Of a stretch of 64,000 bases of DNA, positions 53,160 through 64,000 are shown piece by piece. Position 1 is the stretch's first letter, and each line of letters opens with the position of its first letter. Both the position numbers and the translations under genes were made by a program. Origin of the DNA: Neoceratodus forsteri (Eukaryota > Chordata > Ceratodontiformes > Ceratodontidae). Under the pieces are notes generated by a model. That model had not been told where the DNA came from. It did not search any database and saw only the letters and a program-made list of their open reading frames with translations. Location: contig CM057456.1 of assembly GCA_016271365.2 (NCBI GenBank), forward strand, positions 664,233,501 to 664,297,500, read 5' to 3'.

Positions 53160-56100
53160 AATGGTAGCAAGTGCATTGGTTTAGCCCCAACAGGTGAGTC
53201 TTAAGTCCCTTTTTGAACCCCCCCAGGGACTTGCATGTCTGTACATTTGCTGGGAAAGCATTCCAGAGGGTCGGGATGTTGGTCAAGAGCAACCTCCGTC
53301 CCTGGGATGACCTGACTGTGGCCACAGCGAGAAGTAGACAGTTAGAGGATGTAAGGGGCCTGCTGTTTTCTTTGGTTCTTATAGTATTGTATGTGCTAGG
53401 CTTGGTGGTGCATGGTTCGACTTAAGTTTGTAAGCTAAGCATAACAATAGGTACTCAAGGCACCCTTTCAGTGGAGGCTAAAACAGGGCTTGGAGCACCT
53501 GGTAGTGGTGTTCCCTTGGCTGAGACCCCATGGCAAAGTGACCCACCCTGTGATAGAGGGTGCTAAGTTTTTGCCTTTCCCCACCTTTTACTGTGAGTAG
53601 CACAGGTGACCCATACAGCAGGGTGAGTAGTAGGGTTCTGGTAACAATCCTTAGCTGGGAGTTTTGCGTGAGGAAGGGGTAAGGCAGTATAATAGTCCAA
53701 GCTTCTGATTTACTGTCTTAGTCAGCAGTTCAATATGTGTCTTGAAAGTGCAATTCTGGTCAACGGTAATGCCTAAGTACTTAATTGTATCTACCACCTT
53801 GATCATTGTGCCATTCGAGAGGCATGGAGTTAGAAGAGAGGCTCTAACTGGGCCCAGGCTTGTTGGGCCAAATAGAACAGCCTTAGATTTTTTACTATTG
53901 AGCACTAGTCTGTTTCTTGCCAGCCAACCCTCTAGGAGTTGCAGATCACTAGTCAAAGAATTTTTCAGGGAGCTCAGGTTCTTGGATGACCTGTAGAGTA
54001 CTGCATCATCTGCATGTAAGAGTTCGTTTGCCTCTCCACAGTGATTTGGCATGTCATTTATGAAAATCAAGAACAGTAAGGGCCCCAGTATGGATCTCTG
54101 GGGGTACACCATCGAGAGTCAGGCCTTTTTCAGATTGTGCACCTTGCCATCTGACAAATTGGGATCTCCCCTAAAGGTAGTCTGTAAACCACCGAACTGT
54201 CAAACGGTCAAGGTCTATGAGTTTGAGTTTTACTAGGAGCAGCTGATGGTCCATCATGTTGAAGGCCTTGGTGAGGTCTATGAAGACTGATCCAGTGTAA
54301 AGGCCTTTGTCAAGAGCTGTGAAGAGATGATTGGTGAGGTAGAAGAGGGCAGAGTCCGTGTTGTGGTTTTTTCTAAAATCATGTTGTCTATGTGTAAATA
54401 TATGTAACTAGGCAACTGGACAGGGGTCATGCAGTGGATGTCCTGTATCTGGACTTCAGTAAGGCATTCAACTCAGTGCCACATAGAAGGCTGGGAAGGA
54501 AGTTAGTAGGCACAGGGGCGGGTGCAAAGCTGGTGAGATGGGTAGAAAACTAGCTACAGGGAAGGCAACTGAGGGTGGTGGTGGGAGGGGAGCTCTCACA
54601 CCCAAGGGCAGTGACGAGCGGTGTTCCACAGGGCTCAGTGTTGGGACCAGTGTTGTTTGGGATATTCATTGCAGACATATCATGGGACATCAAGAGCAAG
54701 ATCAGTCTGTTTGCTGATGATACCAAGGTAGGCGTGGTGGTGGATGACCTAGGGGGATGGCAGGGGTTATAGGATGATCTGGCTAAGTTTGAAACCTGGT
54801 CAGACACCTGGCAACTGGGTTTTAATGCCAAAAAGTGCAAGGTGCTGCATTTTGGGATGAAGAACCCAAGGAGGAGTTACCAGCTAGGGGGAGTGCAGCT
54901 AGCCCAGACAGAGGAGGAGAAGGATCTGGGTGTGCTCATTACAGGGTCAATGAACAACTCGGCACAATGTAGGAAGGCAGTTGCAAAGGCCAACAAAATG
55001 CTGGGTTGTATTGCAAGGAGTATATCCTCGAGGAGGGAGGAAGTGATTCTGCCACTGTATAGGTCGTTAGTTAGACCACACCTGAAGTACTGCATGCAGT
55101 ACTGGCGTCTGTATCTGAAGAGGGACATTAAGTTACTGGAGGGGGTGCAGCGCAGAGCGACAAAGATGATCAAGGGGCTGGGGGACTTATCATACGAGAG
55201 GAGGTTGAAGGAGTTGAACATGTACTCACTGGAGGAGAGGAGAGACAGGGGTGACATGACTGAAACCTTTAAATACATGAAAGGAATAAACAAGACGGGT
55301 ACAGGGGGGCTGTTCAAAGTAAGGGAGGGGATGGTCACCAGGGGTCATGATATGAGACTGGAGCGAGGAAGGTTCAGGAGGGAGATGAGGAGACACTTTT
55401 TTAAAGAGAGGGTGGTGGCTGGATGGAATGCTTTACCTGCTGAAGTGGTATGCAGTAGAACAGTGGACTGATTCAAACGAGGATGGGACAGGACAAGGGG
55501 GAGGGTTAATGAAGGGGAAGGGTGGAAGGGAGGGGCAGCTGCAGAATAAGGGGTGCTAGCTGCACATTCAAGCAGACTTGATAGACCTCTAGGCCTTTAT
55601 CTGCTGGCAAATTTCGTATGTTTGTATGTTATTCCTCTCATTAAACTCTGTTAATTGGTTATAGACTGCCCTCTCTAGTACCTTGCTAAGAATGGAGAGG
55701 ATCGATATGGGGCGATAGTTTTCCACATGTTCACGTGATATTTCTTTGTGGATGGGTGTGACCAGGGCAACTGTCCAGAGTGTTGGAACTTTCTCCACAA
55801 GAAGGGATCTGTTGAACAGCCATGATACAGGAGCAGCTATAGCTGGGGCTGCAATCTTGAGTAGTCTTGGTTCTAGCTTGTTGTGCCCAGCTAAACCATG
55901 GAGTTTAATGTTCATGAGTGGTTTTAGGACCTTGTTTTTGGACAGCTTGAAATGGAAGTTAGGGGAGGGGGGAATGTGATCAGAGTCAGGTTGGGAAGAA
56001 AGGTGAGCCCCAGTAAGGTGGGACCCTGAATTTATTTAAATCCATAAAGAAGGAGTTGATTGCATTGGTGGTGCCCTCAGAGTTCTTTAGGTGGGTCCCA

Positions 56101-57140
56101 TCAGCTATTATAGCACAGTCACCTTGGGTGGGGCTACCCTTGATGAGGGTGTTGATCTGTGACAAGAATATCCTAGGGTCTGAGAGATTCTTTTTCTGGA
56201 GGTCTCTGATGTAACATTATTTTGCAGATGTGGGCTTTCTTTTGCATTTGTTTTGTGATTACCTGTAGTTCTGCCAGGCCTAGGTTTGAGAGGTGGTTTT
56301 GAAGTTCCCCCAGGCCTTGTCTCTCTCTCTTTCATGATTTTTTTCAGATCCAGGGACAGTCACCTAGCATCCTGACCTTTTACCTTGATTTTTTCAGTGG
56401 AGCATGCCTGTTAACTGCAGACAGGAAGTTATTTATAAAGAATTCAAAAGCGGCATCTAGGCTTGGGATTCTTTTGATGTAGGTCCAGTTTACCTCAGAT
56501 ACAGTGTCAAGGAAGGATCCATTAACAAATGTAGTGAAGTTCCAGGCCCAGAATATTCTGGGTGGGGGGGCTTAAAAATTATTTTCCATATTGCGAACAC
56601 TGGTGAGTAGTCGCTTAGGGCATCTGCAAAAGTGCCTGCTAGTCTAATGCTATCAGGCTTTGAGGCCAGGATCCAAACTAGCATAGAGAGGTTTCCTGTT
56701 TTTGTGATCAGTCTGGTGTGTTCATCAGTTAACTGAATCAGGTCAGTTTTTGTAGTACTAGGTTCTTTAATATTCCATTCATTTGGGGTCCCCAGTGAAT
56801 AGTAAAGTCACCCAATATCAACTTCTCACCCTTGAAGAGGTTTGGTAGCACCATGAGAAGTGAGTTAAGATTGGCATGAGCTGCTTCGCAGGGGTTATAG
56901 ATGCATCCAATAGTCAGGGGTTTAGTGTCTCCCATCAACAGTGTTGTGAATACTGTTTCACAACTGGTGTTGTTTAGGACAGGATTTGATACTTTGGAAG
57001 CAGTTAGGGAGGATATAACGTAAATCAGGATACTGCCTCCGTTTTTGCCCAGTCTGTTTTGTCTGACTATTTTGTAACCTTTTATCTCCATTTCATGGTC
57101 TAGGACATGTGGTTTGAGCCAGGTTTCCAAGACTGTGACT
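53160..57140 (-). pseudogene. LINE 'S' ORF2: endonuclease and reverse transcriptase
   Basis: The endonuclease keeps ETWLKPHVLDHE, KGYKIVRQNRLGKNGG, EKLILGDFTIHW (GDFN changed to GDFT, about 56830) and LSDYSPVFAI (His of SDH changed to Tyr, about 56600). RT: KLEPRLLKIAAPAIAAP, TPIHKE, NYRPISILSILSKVLERAV (about 55700) and, beyond the CR1, motif A SVFIDLTKAFNMMDHQLL (about 54280), motif B QRSILGPLLFLIFINDMP (about 54090), motif C HADDAVLYR (about 54010), NSKKSKAVLFGP (about 53890) and IKYLGITVDQN. The C-terminal end LWNAFPANVQTCKSLGG lies near 53240. Stops and shifts are scattered; the palm segment is open for 153 codons. Confidence 0.8.
54412..55625 (+). mobile_element. 5'-truncated CR1 copy inserted in LINE 'S'
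   Basis: RT from motif A (DVLYLDFSKAFNSVPHRRL, about 54450) through motif B SGVPQGSVLGPVLFGIFIA (about 54620) and motif C LFADDTKVGV (about 54710). It continues with QLGFNAKKCKVLHFG, then 209 open codons (54842-55471) covering LVRPHLKYCMQYWR, GVQRRATKMIKGL, EERRDRGDMTETFKYMKG, TRGHDMRLERGRF and WNALPAEVV. The 3' UTR ends in TTTCGTATGTTTGTATGTT (about 55607-55625). Only two or three stops (54553, 54768, 55469) interrupt it, making it the best-preserved CR1 in the window. Compared with 1-4430 it is a distinct subfamily. Confidence 0.85.
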
Positions 57141-57254
57141 ACATCTGGGGAGTAAAGATGACTGTCAGTTTTCTATGTCGTGATTTGTCTAGTGATACAT
57201 ATATGTATATAACTCACTTACTTGATATATAAAATAAATGAATTTGATTCTTAA

Positions 57255-57845
57255 AGTAAGTAGGTAAGTAAGTAAATTTTTATTTCTTTAAGGCGCCCTT
57301 CCAAAGCTCAGGGCACCTTTACAATATCAATCATACAAATCGAAACCACACTGTAAACAACATCAAATTCAGAAACAATTCAGTATAATTTAAATCACTA
57401 AAAAAATACTTGGTTAAAAAGGAAGGTCTTTAAAGCTTTTTTAAAGCTCTCCACAGTCAGGCAATTGCGATATGGCAAGGTAGAGAATTCCACAGGGTAG
57501 GGGCCATAAAGGCAAATGTTCTTCCACCAGATGTTTTTAAGGTTACCCTGCGAATCTCCAGCAATCCCTCACCAGAGGATCGGAGGGAGCGGGAGGGACA
57601 GTAAGAAGTCAGGAGTTCTTTCAGGTAGCTAGGTCCCAAAATGTGTAGGGCTTTATAGGTCATCAACATGACCTTGAAAGTGATCCGCCACTGTACAGGC
57701 AGCCAGTGCAATTCGCGAAGCACAGGTGTTATATGATTGGACCTCGGGCTTCCAGTCAACAACCTAGCTGCCGCGTTTTGCACCAGCTTAAAGAGTGAAT
57801 ATGCCAGTTTAATATCAATGCATATAGTGCATGATGGCATATGGA
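57255..57845 (-). pseudogene. LINE C-terminal fragment with ACTT-type tail
   Basis: 127 open codons on the minus strand: LVQNAAARLLTGSPRSNH, ITPVLRELHWLPVQWRI, TYKALHILGPSYLKELL, PSRSLRSSGEGLLEI and APTLWNSLPCHI. This C-terminal signature is very common in vertebrate and fish LINEs (CR1/Rex1/L2-like). A TAAGTAGGTAAGTAAGTAAA run at 57255-57275 is the 3' tail. It is 5'-truncated. Confidence 0.8.
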
Positions 57846-57989
57846 GGAGGAGGGTACATCAAACATTGTTTTGTAACTAACCAATTATGTAAAACTTTTT
57901 TGAAATTATTTCAGAATTTCTATTTGTAGTGTTTCAGCATATTTTGGAGTTTAAGATTCCCCTCCTCCTCTCATTTGGCAAAGCGTTGT

Positions 57990-58790
57990 TCTTTTTTTCG
58001 GTTTAAAAAAGGGCACAAATGTGATCTCTGCAGCTGGAGGCCAATCAGTCTACTGAACTCAGACACCAACATTTTTTATCCAAAATTCAATGTGAACATT
58101 TACAAGCAGTGATGACGGATTTACTTGATCCTGTTCAAACCTCTTCTATCCATGACCGTACAATTCAGGACAATCGATTTATACTTTATGGTGTCATAGA
58201 ACGAGCTCAAAGAGGGTCTCTTTTTATGGATATATTATTTTGTTGGACCTAAAAAATTATTTGATAGAGTCATATTCAGCTTTTCTGCTTAGTATTGACT
58301 CATCATGGGATTCTAAAGGAATTAATTTCCTAGATAAAACAGTTACACAGAGGAGCTACAGTTATCCCTCTAATCTGAATGTGTTTCTGGGAAATCTGAT
58401 TCCTGTTAAAAGTGGCATGCATTGGACTGCCCTTTAAGTCTTTTACTTTATGTCTGTTCATTGGATCCATTACTAAAACAAATAATATGGGATCAAACAA
58501 TTTGTGGTATTACCACCCCTTGACTACTAAACAACTGAAAATTACTTCCTACGTATATAATGTTTGTGTATAGTTGGCCGACACTCAATCAGGGCAGATA
58601 TTTTCTCAGGTAATGGATGCCTTGACTCAGACATCTGGGTCACAAATTAATAAAGCAAAGAGTGTGGGTTTAAGGGTGGGTAATCTACCTCCTGACACAG
58701 GTAAAGTAGCAGGAATACATCTTTCAGGTACCCCATTACAATTTTGGGGAAGGGGAGCTGTCTTTCTAAACTGGTCAGAAAATTAGAGAT
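57990..58790 (+). pseudogene. L1/Tx1-like reverse transcriptase remnant
   Basis: The plus-strand pieces are in L1-type order: ANQST-L-DT / IFSKIQCEHLQAVM (fingers, about 58060), LDPVQTSSIHDRTIQDN (about 58130, the LI-QTGFI-GR-I-DN pattern), MDILFCW and AFLLSIDSSW, then DALTQTSGSQINKAKS (about 58620, the SG-KIN-KS pattern after motif C) and GIHLSGTPLQFWG (about 58710). Many stops. The YADD region lies in damaged sequence near 58560. This is the only L1-clade trace I can support in the window. Confidence 0.55.
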
Positions 58791-58799
58791 ATATGCAAA

Positions 58800-59441
58800 C
58801 AAAGAAAACCAGTAAAAATCTTGAAGGTTTTCAAAACAGAAAAGGGTACATATTATAAAGAAGTTTCTTCTACCACTATTCACATATTTACAGAGAAACT
58901 GTCAGCTTCCCAGGAAGAAGAACAAGCAACCTGTAGGTCCCACAGAGCTAAAATGCACTGTAGTGACATCTCATTAATAACTTACAGGGCTGCAATTTCA
59001 ATGTTTGGTTCATCCTGTGACCGTCTGCCTGCCATCATTCTCCTACAGTCCCCCATGGCCATACATCTGATGACACACGCGAGTGGCTATGCCATGGGGA
59101 CTCCTATTTAACACTATGGTGTTTGAAAAGATTAACACTTATACAGTGCATGTTTGTGCTTCTAAGGCCAGTACCGATTGACTGAGGAAAGTGCTTTTGC
59201 TTGGTAGTTGCCAGTTTGTGGGAGAGGAGGGTTGTAACTGTTTAATTGCTGAGATAGAGCTCTGGTTGGGGTAGGTACAGGCCATCTGTGAGAGAGGAGG
59301 GTGACTATTTACTTTTGGGGACATGGCTCAAAATGTGAGGAGTAGGGCACGTGGCTAAAAATGTGACTGGTAGGAAGCTAGGACTCAAAATGTGTGTGAG
59401 TGTGGGTAGGAGGGGGGATGGGGAAAGAGCTGGGAAGGTGA
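58800..59441. other. No gene recognised
   Basis: An open frame of 96 codons (58821-59111) continues from the Tx1-like RT region and could be its downstream end, but has no motif of its own. Confidence 0.35.
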
Positions 59442-59604
59442 TAAGTAAGCAATAACCGACGACAGGGTGTGCTGGCATTGGAGATTAATCAACACCCCAG
59501 GTGAATTATGAGGCATGAGGGTACAGCCCGAGTGCCCTCACAGCATCCAGGGTGATGATTAATCCTCTATACCCACACACCTTGGAGTGGATTACTGCGC
59601 TTAT
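59442..59604. repeat. Foldback MITE, arms of about 60 bp (family with 23292-23423)
   Basis: The left arm (ATAAGTAAGCAATAACCGAC, then GACAGGGTGTG, ATTAATCAACACC) pairs with the right arm (GGTGATGATTAAT, CACACACCTTGG, ATTACTGCGCTTAT). The left arm matches that of 23292-23423 in order (AAGCARTAA - CCG - GACAGGGTG - GGYATTGG). Confidence 0.8.
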
Positions 59605-60174
59605 AACATGGGATTTCCACAGTGTGAAAAAAATAAACTAAAAACGTATAAAATGATAAAAAAACTGAGGATTTTAGGAGGTATACTTCCCCCACACAAA
59701 GTATTCCAACTCTTGCAATGGTGTGATATTTACAGCACAGTAGAAGACAGCCTGCTACTACAACAAAATTAATGTTGTTGTGGTCAGGAGTGGCAGACAA
59801 TTAATGCACTTATGGTGGGAAGAGGCATACAAATAATGTAATCGGCAGCAGCATAACATTACTGCACTTTCACTACAGATGCAGAGCGCGAGAGACAGAC
59901 ACTACATCACCATTCCCTTACATTCTTTCTCTCTCTCTCTCTCTCACACTTCGCCTAACTGCCGTCAGACTGTACTGATACCTGTGCAGAGAGCTCGGCT
60001 CTCTGAGTAAGATACATTTATATGAAAGGTACAGAGCAGCCCCCAGCTAACACTCCTTAGTAGCTACTTCACTAACTGCTTGGCTCTGAGTGTCTCTCAC
60101 TGCTGCATGTCTCTCACTCTCTCTGCCACACAGTTAAGCTACTACTGAGTGTAGTAGCTGTACCCTGTATGAAG

Positions 60175-60177
<3 letters not shown>

Positions 60178-60218
<41 letters not shown>
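60178..60218. repeat. (GA)n microsatellite
   Basis: About 20 uninterrupted GA pairs, 235 bases downstream of a (TC)n run, so the two could pair with each other. Confidence 0.95.
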
Positions 60219-60222
<4 letters not shown>

Positions 60223-60967
60223 TCTGCAGCACATGATGGGATCACCGTCTCTGCGATATGCAGTCACCCAGTAGGGATCTCCTCACCTCACTGTCTCCCA
60301 GCCACTGACACTGTCCTGATCTCTCTGCAACCTGCAATAACTCTTCATTAGTGCCTCTCAGTCACTGTTGCAGGAAGATATGGTATTACTGAGGAACAAA
60401 TTCATAGTGGATGTGCACCAGCCTGTGCTGCAGAAAGGGAAGGAGAGTGGGCAGATACACGGGGGAATGGGAATGGTATGAGCTGCAGAAAGGGTGGTAC
60501 AGCAGCTACATGCAGTAAAAACTGTGCAGCATCTTGGCATCAGTGTGAGAGCTGAGCACTGGGTGGGGAGCACGGAGAAGAAGAGGGATAGCAGACAGGC
60601 AGGATCCCTATGTGCCCCTCCACAGCATAGCACTGGACACTGCATGAAGGGCTGATTACTGTCCGCTCCCTTCTTCACGATCTGCAGGGGTGGATGGGTG
60701 GTTTTGCTATGTGCTGCCCTACCGTACTTGTGTCTCACGCATAACGAGTTGGTGCTTTGCACAGGAATTCTTTCTCCGAGTACCTACCACTGCAGACAGT
60801 ACAGTGACACACGCCAGCTCTGTGCCCCTTGCTCACAGATTTGGTGCGATTGTCAGGGAGCTGTCCATGTTCAATTGCTTAGCTCACTAACAGGAGAAAA
60901 AAATGGTTGATTTTGATGTTTTCTTCGTTGGAGCAACAACCAGACCCGGCACAGTTCTATGATTTAG

Positions 60968-61029
60968 CCTGGCACCTGCTCACATCAACTATTAGTATAT
61001 TGTGCATTAATGCACGGTCAGGTGCCAGG
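60968..61029. repeat. Short hairpin with 11-bp perfect arms
   Basis: CCTGGCACCTG (60968-60978) and CAGGTGCCAGG (61019-61029) are exact reverse complements. The loop itself contains the palindrome TGCATTAATGCA. Confidence 0.8.
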
Positions 61030-62620
61030 ACTTGACCAATCAAGATTCTAATATATATGTCCCCATGTTATAAAATGTTTTCTTTGATGTCTGCAAGATT
61101 ACATCTTTCTTCACTGTGGAAATTACTGGAAAAAGGCTGAAGTTTAGAAATAATTGGTGTAGTTTAGTGAGGCAAATTCCCATAGCAGTAGTCTTTGTCA
61201 ACATGAACAGACACTACTAGAGATGAAGTAGGAGAAGTTTAATATGTGTGAGCAAAACAAGATACTGTAGGGGACAGTCAGGGCCCTGGAGTGTGGAAAG
61301 GTACCTTGAGAGTGGAGCAGTTAGTAGTGCTGAAGGGTTCCTTGAGATCAACAGAAGAAGGAAGGAGAAAGGGCATGCAGGCACCGAGAGAAGGAGGTAA
61401 TTGACTAAGCATACAGAACTAATCTTCATGGTGGTGCTGGAGCAAAACCAAACTGAAAATTCAGAATACTTCTGCAGGGAAGGGGGCTTGGGAAATTGAG
61501 ACAAATACTACCTTTTCAGGAATTTTATCATGAAAGGTGAGGAGGCTAGAAATGGGGTGGCAGTTAAAGAGTAAGAGTACAGGTTGGATTTTCCAGTTCT
61601 TTTTAGACAGGTTCAGGCAAATCATACTCAGAACAAAGAATCTAAAAATATAATAAAAAGATTTACATTATTACATGGCAACTCCTGATCCACTGTATTC
61701 AAAGCCAGTGTGATCAAGTGGCTTCACTTTTTATGTAGGCTTGCGGGCATTCGAAAGAAACATCTTGCGACAGTGCGGGTCTTGGGGGCGCGGTTGCTGC
61801 TCGGCGAATGCAGGGCACGCATCAGTAGGTGCGTCCCTCATTCTCCAATCAGCCTGCATGCCACCGCCACACCATGCATACATAATGGGGCAAGCACATC
61901 AAGCAAAGGTCCGCTGCAATGCGTCATACGCGGTCGCGCCTTGATGCCACCGTGTAGCCATGAGTAGACAAGTGGGCGGCTGCCTCCTCTGTCGACATCG
62001 GAGTGCCCAATCTCCTGTCAGCAACCCCCATGTTTGTGTGCTGATGGGGAGCCCTCTCCCGTCTGCATCCCCCGTAAATGTGGAATGCCGAGGGTGCCCT
62101 CCCCCTCTGCTCGCGCCCCCGGCATTACCGCGTGACGGGGGCCACCCCGTGGCATCACCCCCAACTGTGTGAATGCCGAGGGGTGCAATCCTGTAGCTCG
62201 TGCTCCCCTCCCTGACTTTGATTGCCAGCGAGGTGCCCAATCCTCATGCATTACCTCCGTTGTAGCCGGGCTGAGGGTGCCCAACTCTGTTGGCTACTGG
62301 ACCCCCAAACCCACTTAGGTGGCATGTCAGAGCCCACCCCAGTGTGTGCCAAATGCCCTGCAATTGCAAAACTGTCCTGCAACGTTTTCTTTTTTTACCT
62401 AGAAAAACGAAACCGTCCCCTCGAGTCTAGATCCCCTCCCCCACTGCGCACCCTGCCTCCCCTCACCCCTCACCCCATACTTACCTCCGGACTCCAGCGC
62501 AATGATCTTCAGTGGACCAGGAACACATCTGCATTCTTCAAAGCCGACCGCAAACTGTGGAAATGCCGGTAAGCTGAATAATGCAATGAATAGGGTTTTT
62601 TCAACTTTGTTGCATATCTC

Positions 62621-62851
62621 AGGCATTTCTTGGAATTTTGGCACCAAATTTTCAATGTGGGGTTTTTGGGGCCCCTCCTCATAAATTCTGTCACTGTCAT
62701 GGTGTTAATCAGCCTTGGAAGGTGATTTTGTAGTCACTGCACAAAATCACCTTTCAGGACCCATTAACGAAATGACAGTGCCAGTGTTCATGAGGTTGGC
62801 TCTCAAAAAGCCTATGTTCCAAATTTGGTGGAAAAAATCCAAGAAATGCCT
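62621..62851. repeat. Palindrome of about 231 bp, homologous to 17507-17732
   Basis: It starts AGGCATTTCTT and ends AAGAAATGCCT. Inside, GGTGATTTTGTAG and CACAAAATCACC pair around a short TCACTG-type centre, and CACTGTCATGGTGTTAAT pairs with ATTAACGAAATGACAGTG. Confidence 0.85.
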
Positions 62852-63620
62852 GTTTTACGAGTGTGCATTGTGCAGTTGCTATGCAGGCTCGTAATTTCAC
62901 ACATTTGCAATATTTTAATGCAGTATTTTCAGCATTGGCATTTTTCTGCACCTCCTTGTGAACAGTACAGCTGTCATTTCCCACATCCTGCCTGAAATGT
63001 GTTTCCGCACTTCCAGCGCACAATTGCACAGTCGCTGTAGGAAATCAGTGTTTGGGCCAGATTATGAAAATGACAGTGACACAGTTCATGAGCAGAGCTC
63101 CTAGAATGCCTATGTTGAAAATTTGGAGCTGATACTCCATAAAATGACTGTGTTATGAGCGTGCTTTGGCAGATTGCACACATGCTCGTACTGTCGTGCA
63201 TTTGTGATATTTTCACACTGGATTTTCACCATTGCCATTTTTACACACCTCTTGATGAACAGTACGGCTGTCACTTCACATATCCTGCCCAAAAATGTGT
63301 TTCCGCACTTCCGGTGCAGAATAGCGTGGTCGCTGTGCGAAATCACTTCTTGGGACACTTTGAGGAAATGACAGTGACACTGTACATGAGCAGAGGTGCT
63401 AAAATGCCTATGTTGAAAATTTGGTGCTGAACGCCCACAAACTGCCAGTGCTGCAAGCGTGCCTTGCATATTTGCCACGCACCCTTGCAACTCCGCAACT
63501 TTTGTATATTTGTATGCCACATTTTCAGCACTGCCATTTAATTACACCTCCTTATGAACTGTGCAGCTGTCATTTTTCACACCCTGCCCAGCATGTTTTC
63601 CTGCACTACACTACCAAACA
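62850..63620. repeat. About 298-bp tandem units, three copies
   Basis: GAACAGTACAGCTGTCA (62960), GAACAGTACGGCTGTCA (63257) and GAACTGTGCAGCTGTCA (63556) are 297 and 299 bases apart, each followed by CCTGCC-A-ATGTGTTTCC-GCACTTCC. The units alternate with TATGTTGAAAATTTGG phrases shared with copy 1. Confidence 0.9.
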
Positions 63621-63790
63621 CCCCAGGGACTCCCTAATGCCTGTCACTCTCTGTAGGTTTGGGGGGGGGGTTGGCATCAGTTCAATACTTGACTGCCACT
63701 CCTATGCTGCATTTCTCTAACTCCTGCACTGCCAATGGCAGCAACACAACATTCGGCATTGACAAATGCTTGTTTTCTGTGTGATCCACT

Positions 63791-64000
63791 CACTCTACTC
63801 TCCTGGCTTTTCCACACAGGTTTAATCATTCAGTCCAATCAGTCCAACACATCATTTCAAACAATCCTGGGACTAATGAAAGATTTGCACAACACACAAA
63901 GCAGTATATGTGTCTCTGATCACCCGGTCAAACTTACTAACAGGCAACTGCTGTAACTAGTCATCTGACCTGTACATTTTTCAGCAACTTGGACTAAGTA
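63791..64000. other. No feature recognised; window end
   Basis: Sequence beyond the recognisable end of family 'P' copy 2. No open frame of note. Confidence 0.4.

Larger units (their letters stand above)
52817..57175 (-). mobile_element. LINE 'S', minus strand, interrupted by a CR1
   Basis: Read from about 57175: endonuclease (57130-56490), linker (56335-55980), RT fingers (55915-55630), [CR1 insertion 54412-55625], RT palm (54400-53651), C-terminal region (53450-53160) and a 3' tail complement TTATTTATTTAATTTTGG at 52818-52835 (AAATAAATAA on the minus strand). Confidence 0.75.
59605..61899. other. No gene recognised
   Basis: Contains a TC-dinucleotide run (59924-59945), a GA run (60178-60218) and a small hairpin (60968-61029). 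Open frames are short. 61150-61640 is A/G-rich without recognisable coding sequence. Confidence 0.4.
61900..63790 (-). repeat. Repeat family 'P', copy 2 (reverse orientation to copy 1)
   Basis: Homologous in reverse to 16370-18370. It carries GTAAGCTGAATAATG next to AAATGCCG (62555-62583), the palindrome (62621-62851), about 298-bp tandem units (62850-63620) and the outer end ACATTCGGCATTGACAAATG (about 63752-63771). No coding capacity recognised. Confidence 0.75.

Noticed and set aside
61150..61640. Exons of a host gene
   Set aside because: A/G-rich stretch with faint similarity to coding phrases, but no open frame or splice pattern on either strand.

Overview
The window looks like intergenic, repeat-saturated vertebrate DNA. 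I found no host protein gene, rRNA or tRNA gene. Its content is layered transposable elements: CR1-type and related non-LTR retrotransposons in both orientations, L1/Tx1-like remains, a tRNA-derived MIR-like SINE, a PIF/Harbinger element with spliced genes, hAT-type and Tc1/mariner elements, several foldback elements, and a 4-kb minisatellite. The mix suggests a large-genome tetrapod, perhaps an amphibian such as a caecilian. That assignment is inference, because no host gene anchors it.

Layout. 1-4.4 kb: a nearly full-length CR1 on the minus strand, with an ORF1 esterase and ORF2 endonuclease plus reverse transcriptase (RT). 4.4-13.4 kb: an old minus-strand LINE ('N') split by a plus-strand LINE ('M') whose 3' UTR has expanded into about 97 copies of a 42-bp repeat. 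13.4-15.2 kb: a long hairpin, a tandem duplication and a BED-finger-like remnant. 16.4-18.4 kb and 61.9-63.8 kb: two opposite-facing copies of an unrecognised repeat family ('P') with about 298-bp tandem units and a 230-bp palindrome. 25.9-27.6 kb and 47.3-49.4 kb: two parts of what may be one plus-strand LINE ('Q'), separated by 19.7 kb. That interval holds LINE-A (minus), a possible 10.6-kb hAT-ended segment, a Harbinger element, a minisatellite and LINE-B (plus, same family as LINE-A). 49.5-50.5 kb: a deleted Tc1 element. 52.8-57.8 kb: minus-strand LINEs interrupted by a plus-strand CR1. 58 kb: a Tx1-like RT remnant.

Function. Nearly every coding region is decayed. The exception is a three-exon Myb/SANT-like gene (38117-39271) in the Harbinger element: its splice sites keep frame and no stop interrupts its 168 codons. 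The Harbinger transposase (D, D and E motifs visible, one GT-AG intron) has CGA-to-TGA type stops and frameshifts. A second Myb-like gene on the opposite strand has three TAG stops. In living relatives the transposase would cut and the Myb-like protein would bring it to DNA. LINE-A and LINE-B each carry an NPGP (2A-like) motif just upstream of the endonuclease domain. Several insertions can be undone on paper, since removing them restores the host reading frame (hAT MITE at 48877-49237, CR1 at 26326-27102). This gives a relative order of events.

All calls come from reading the sequence and its translations. Family names are by motif recognition, with no database search.
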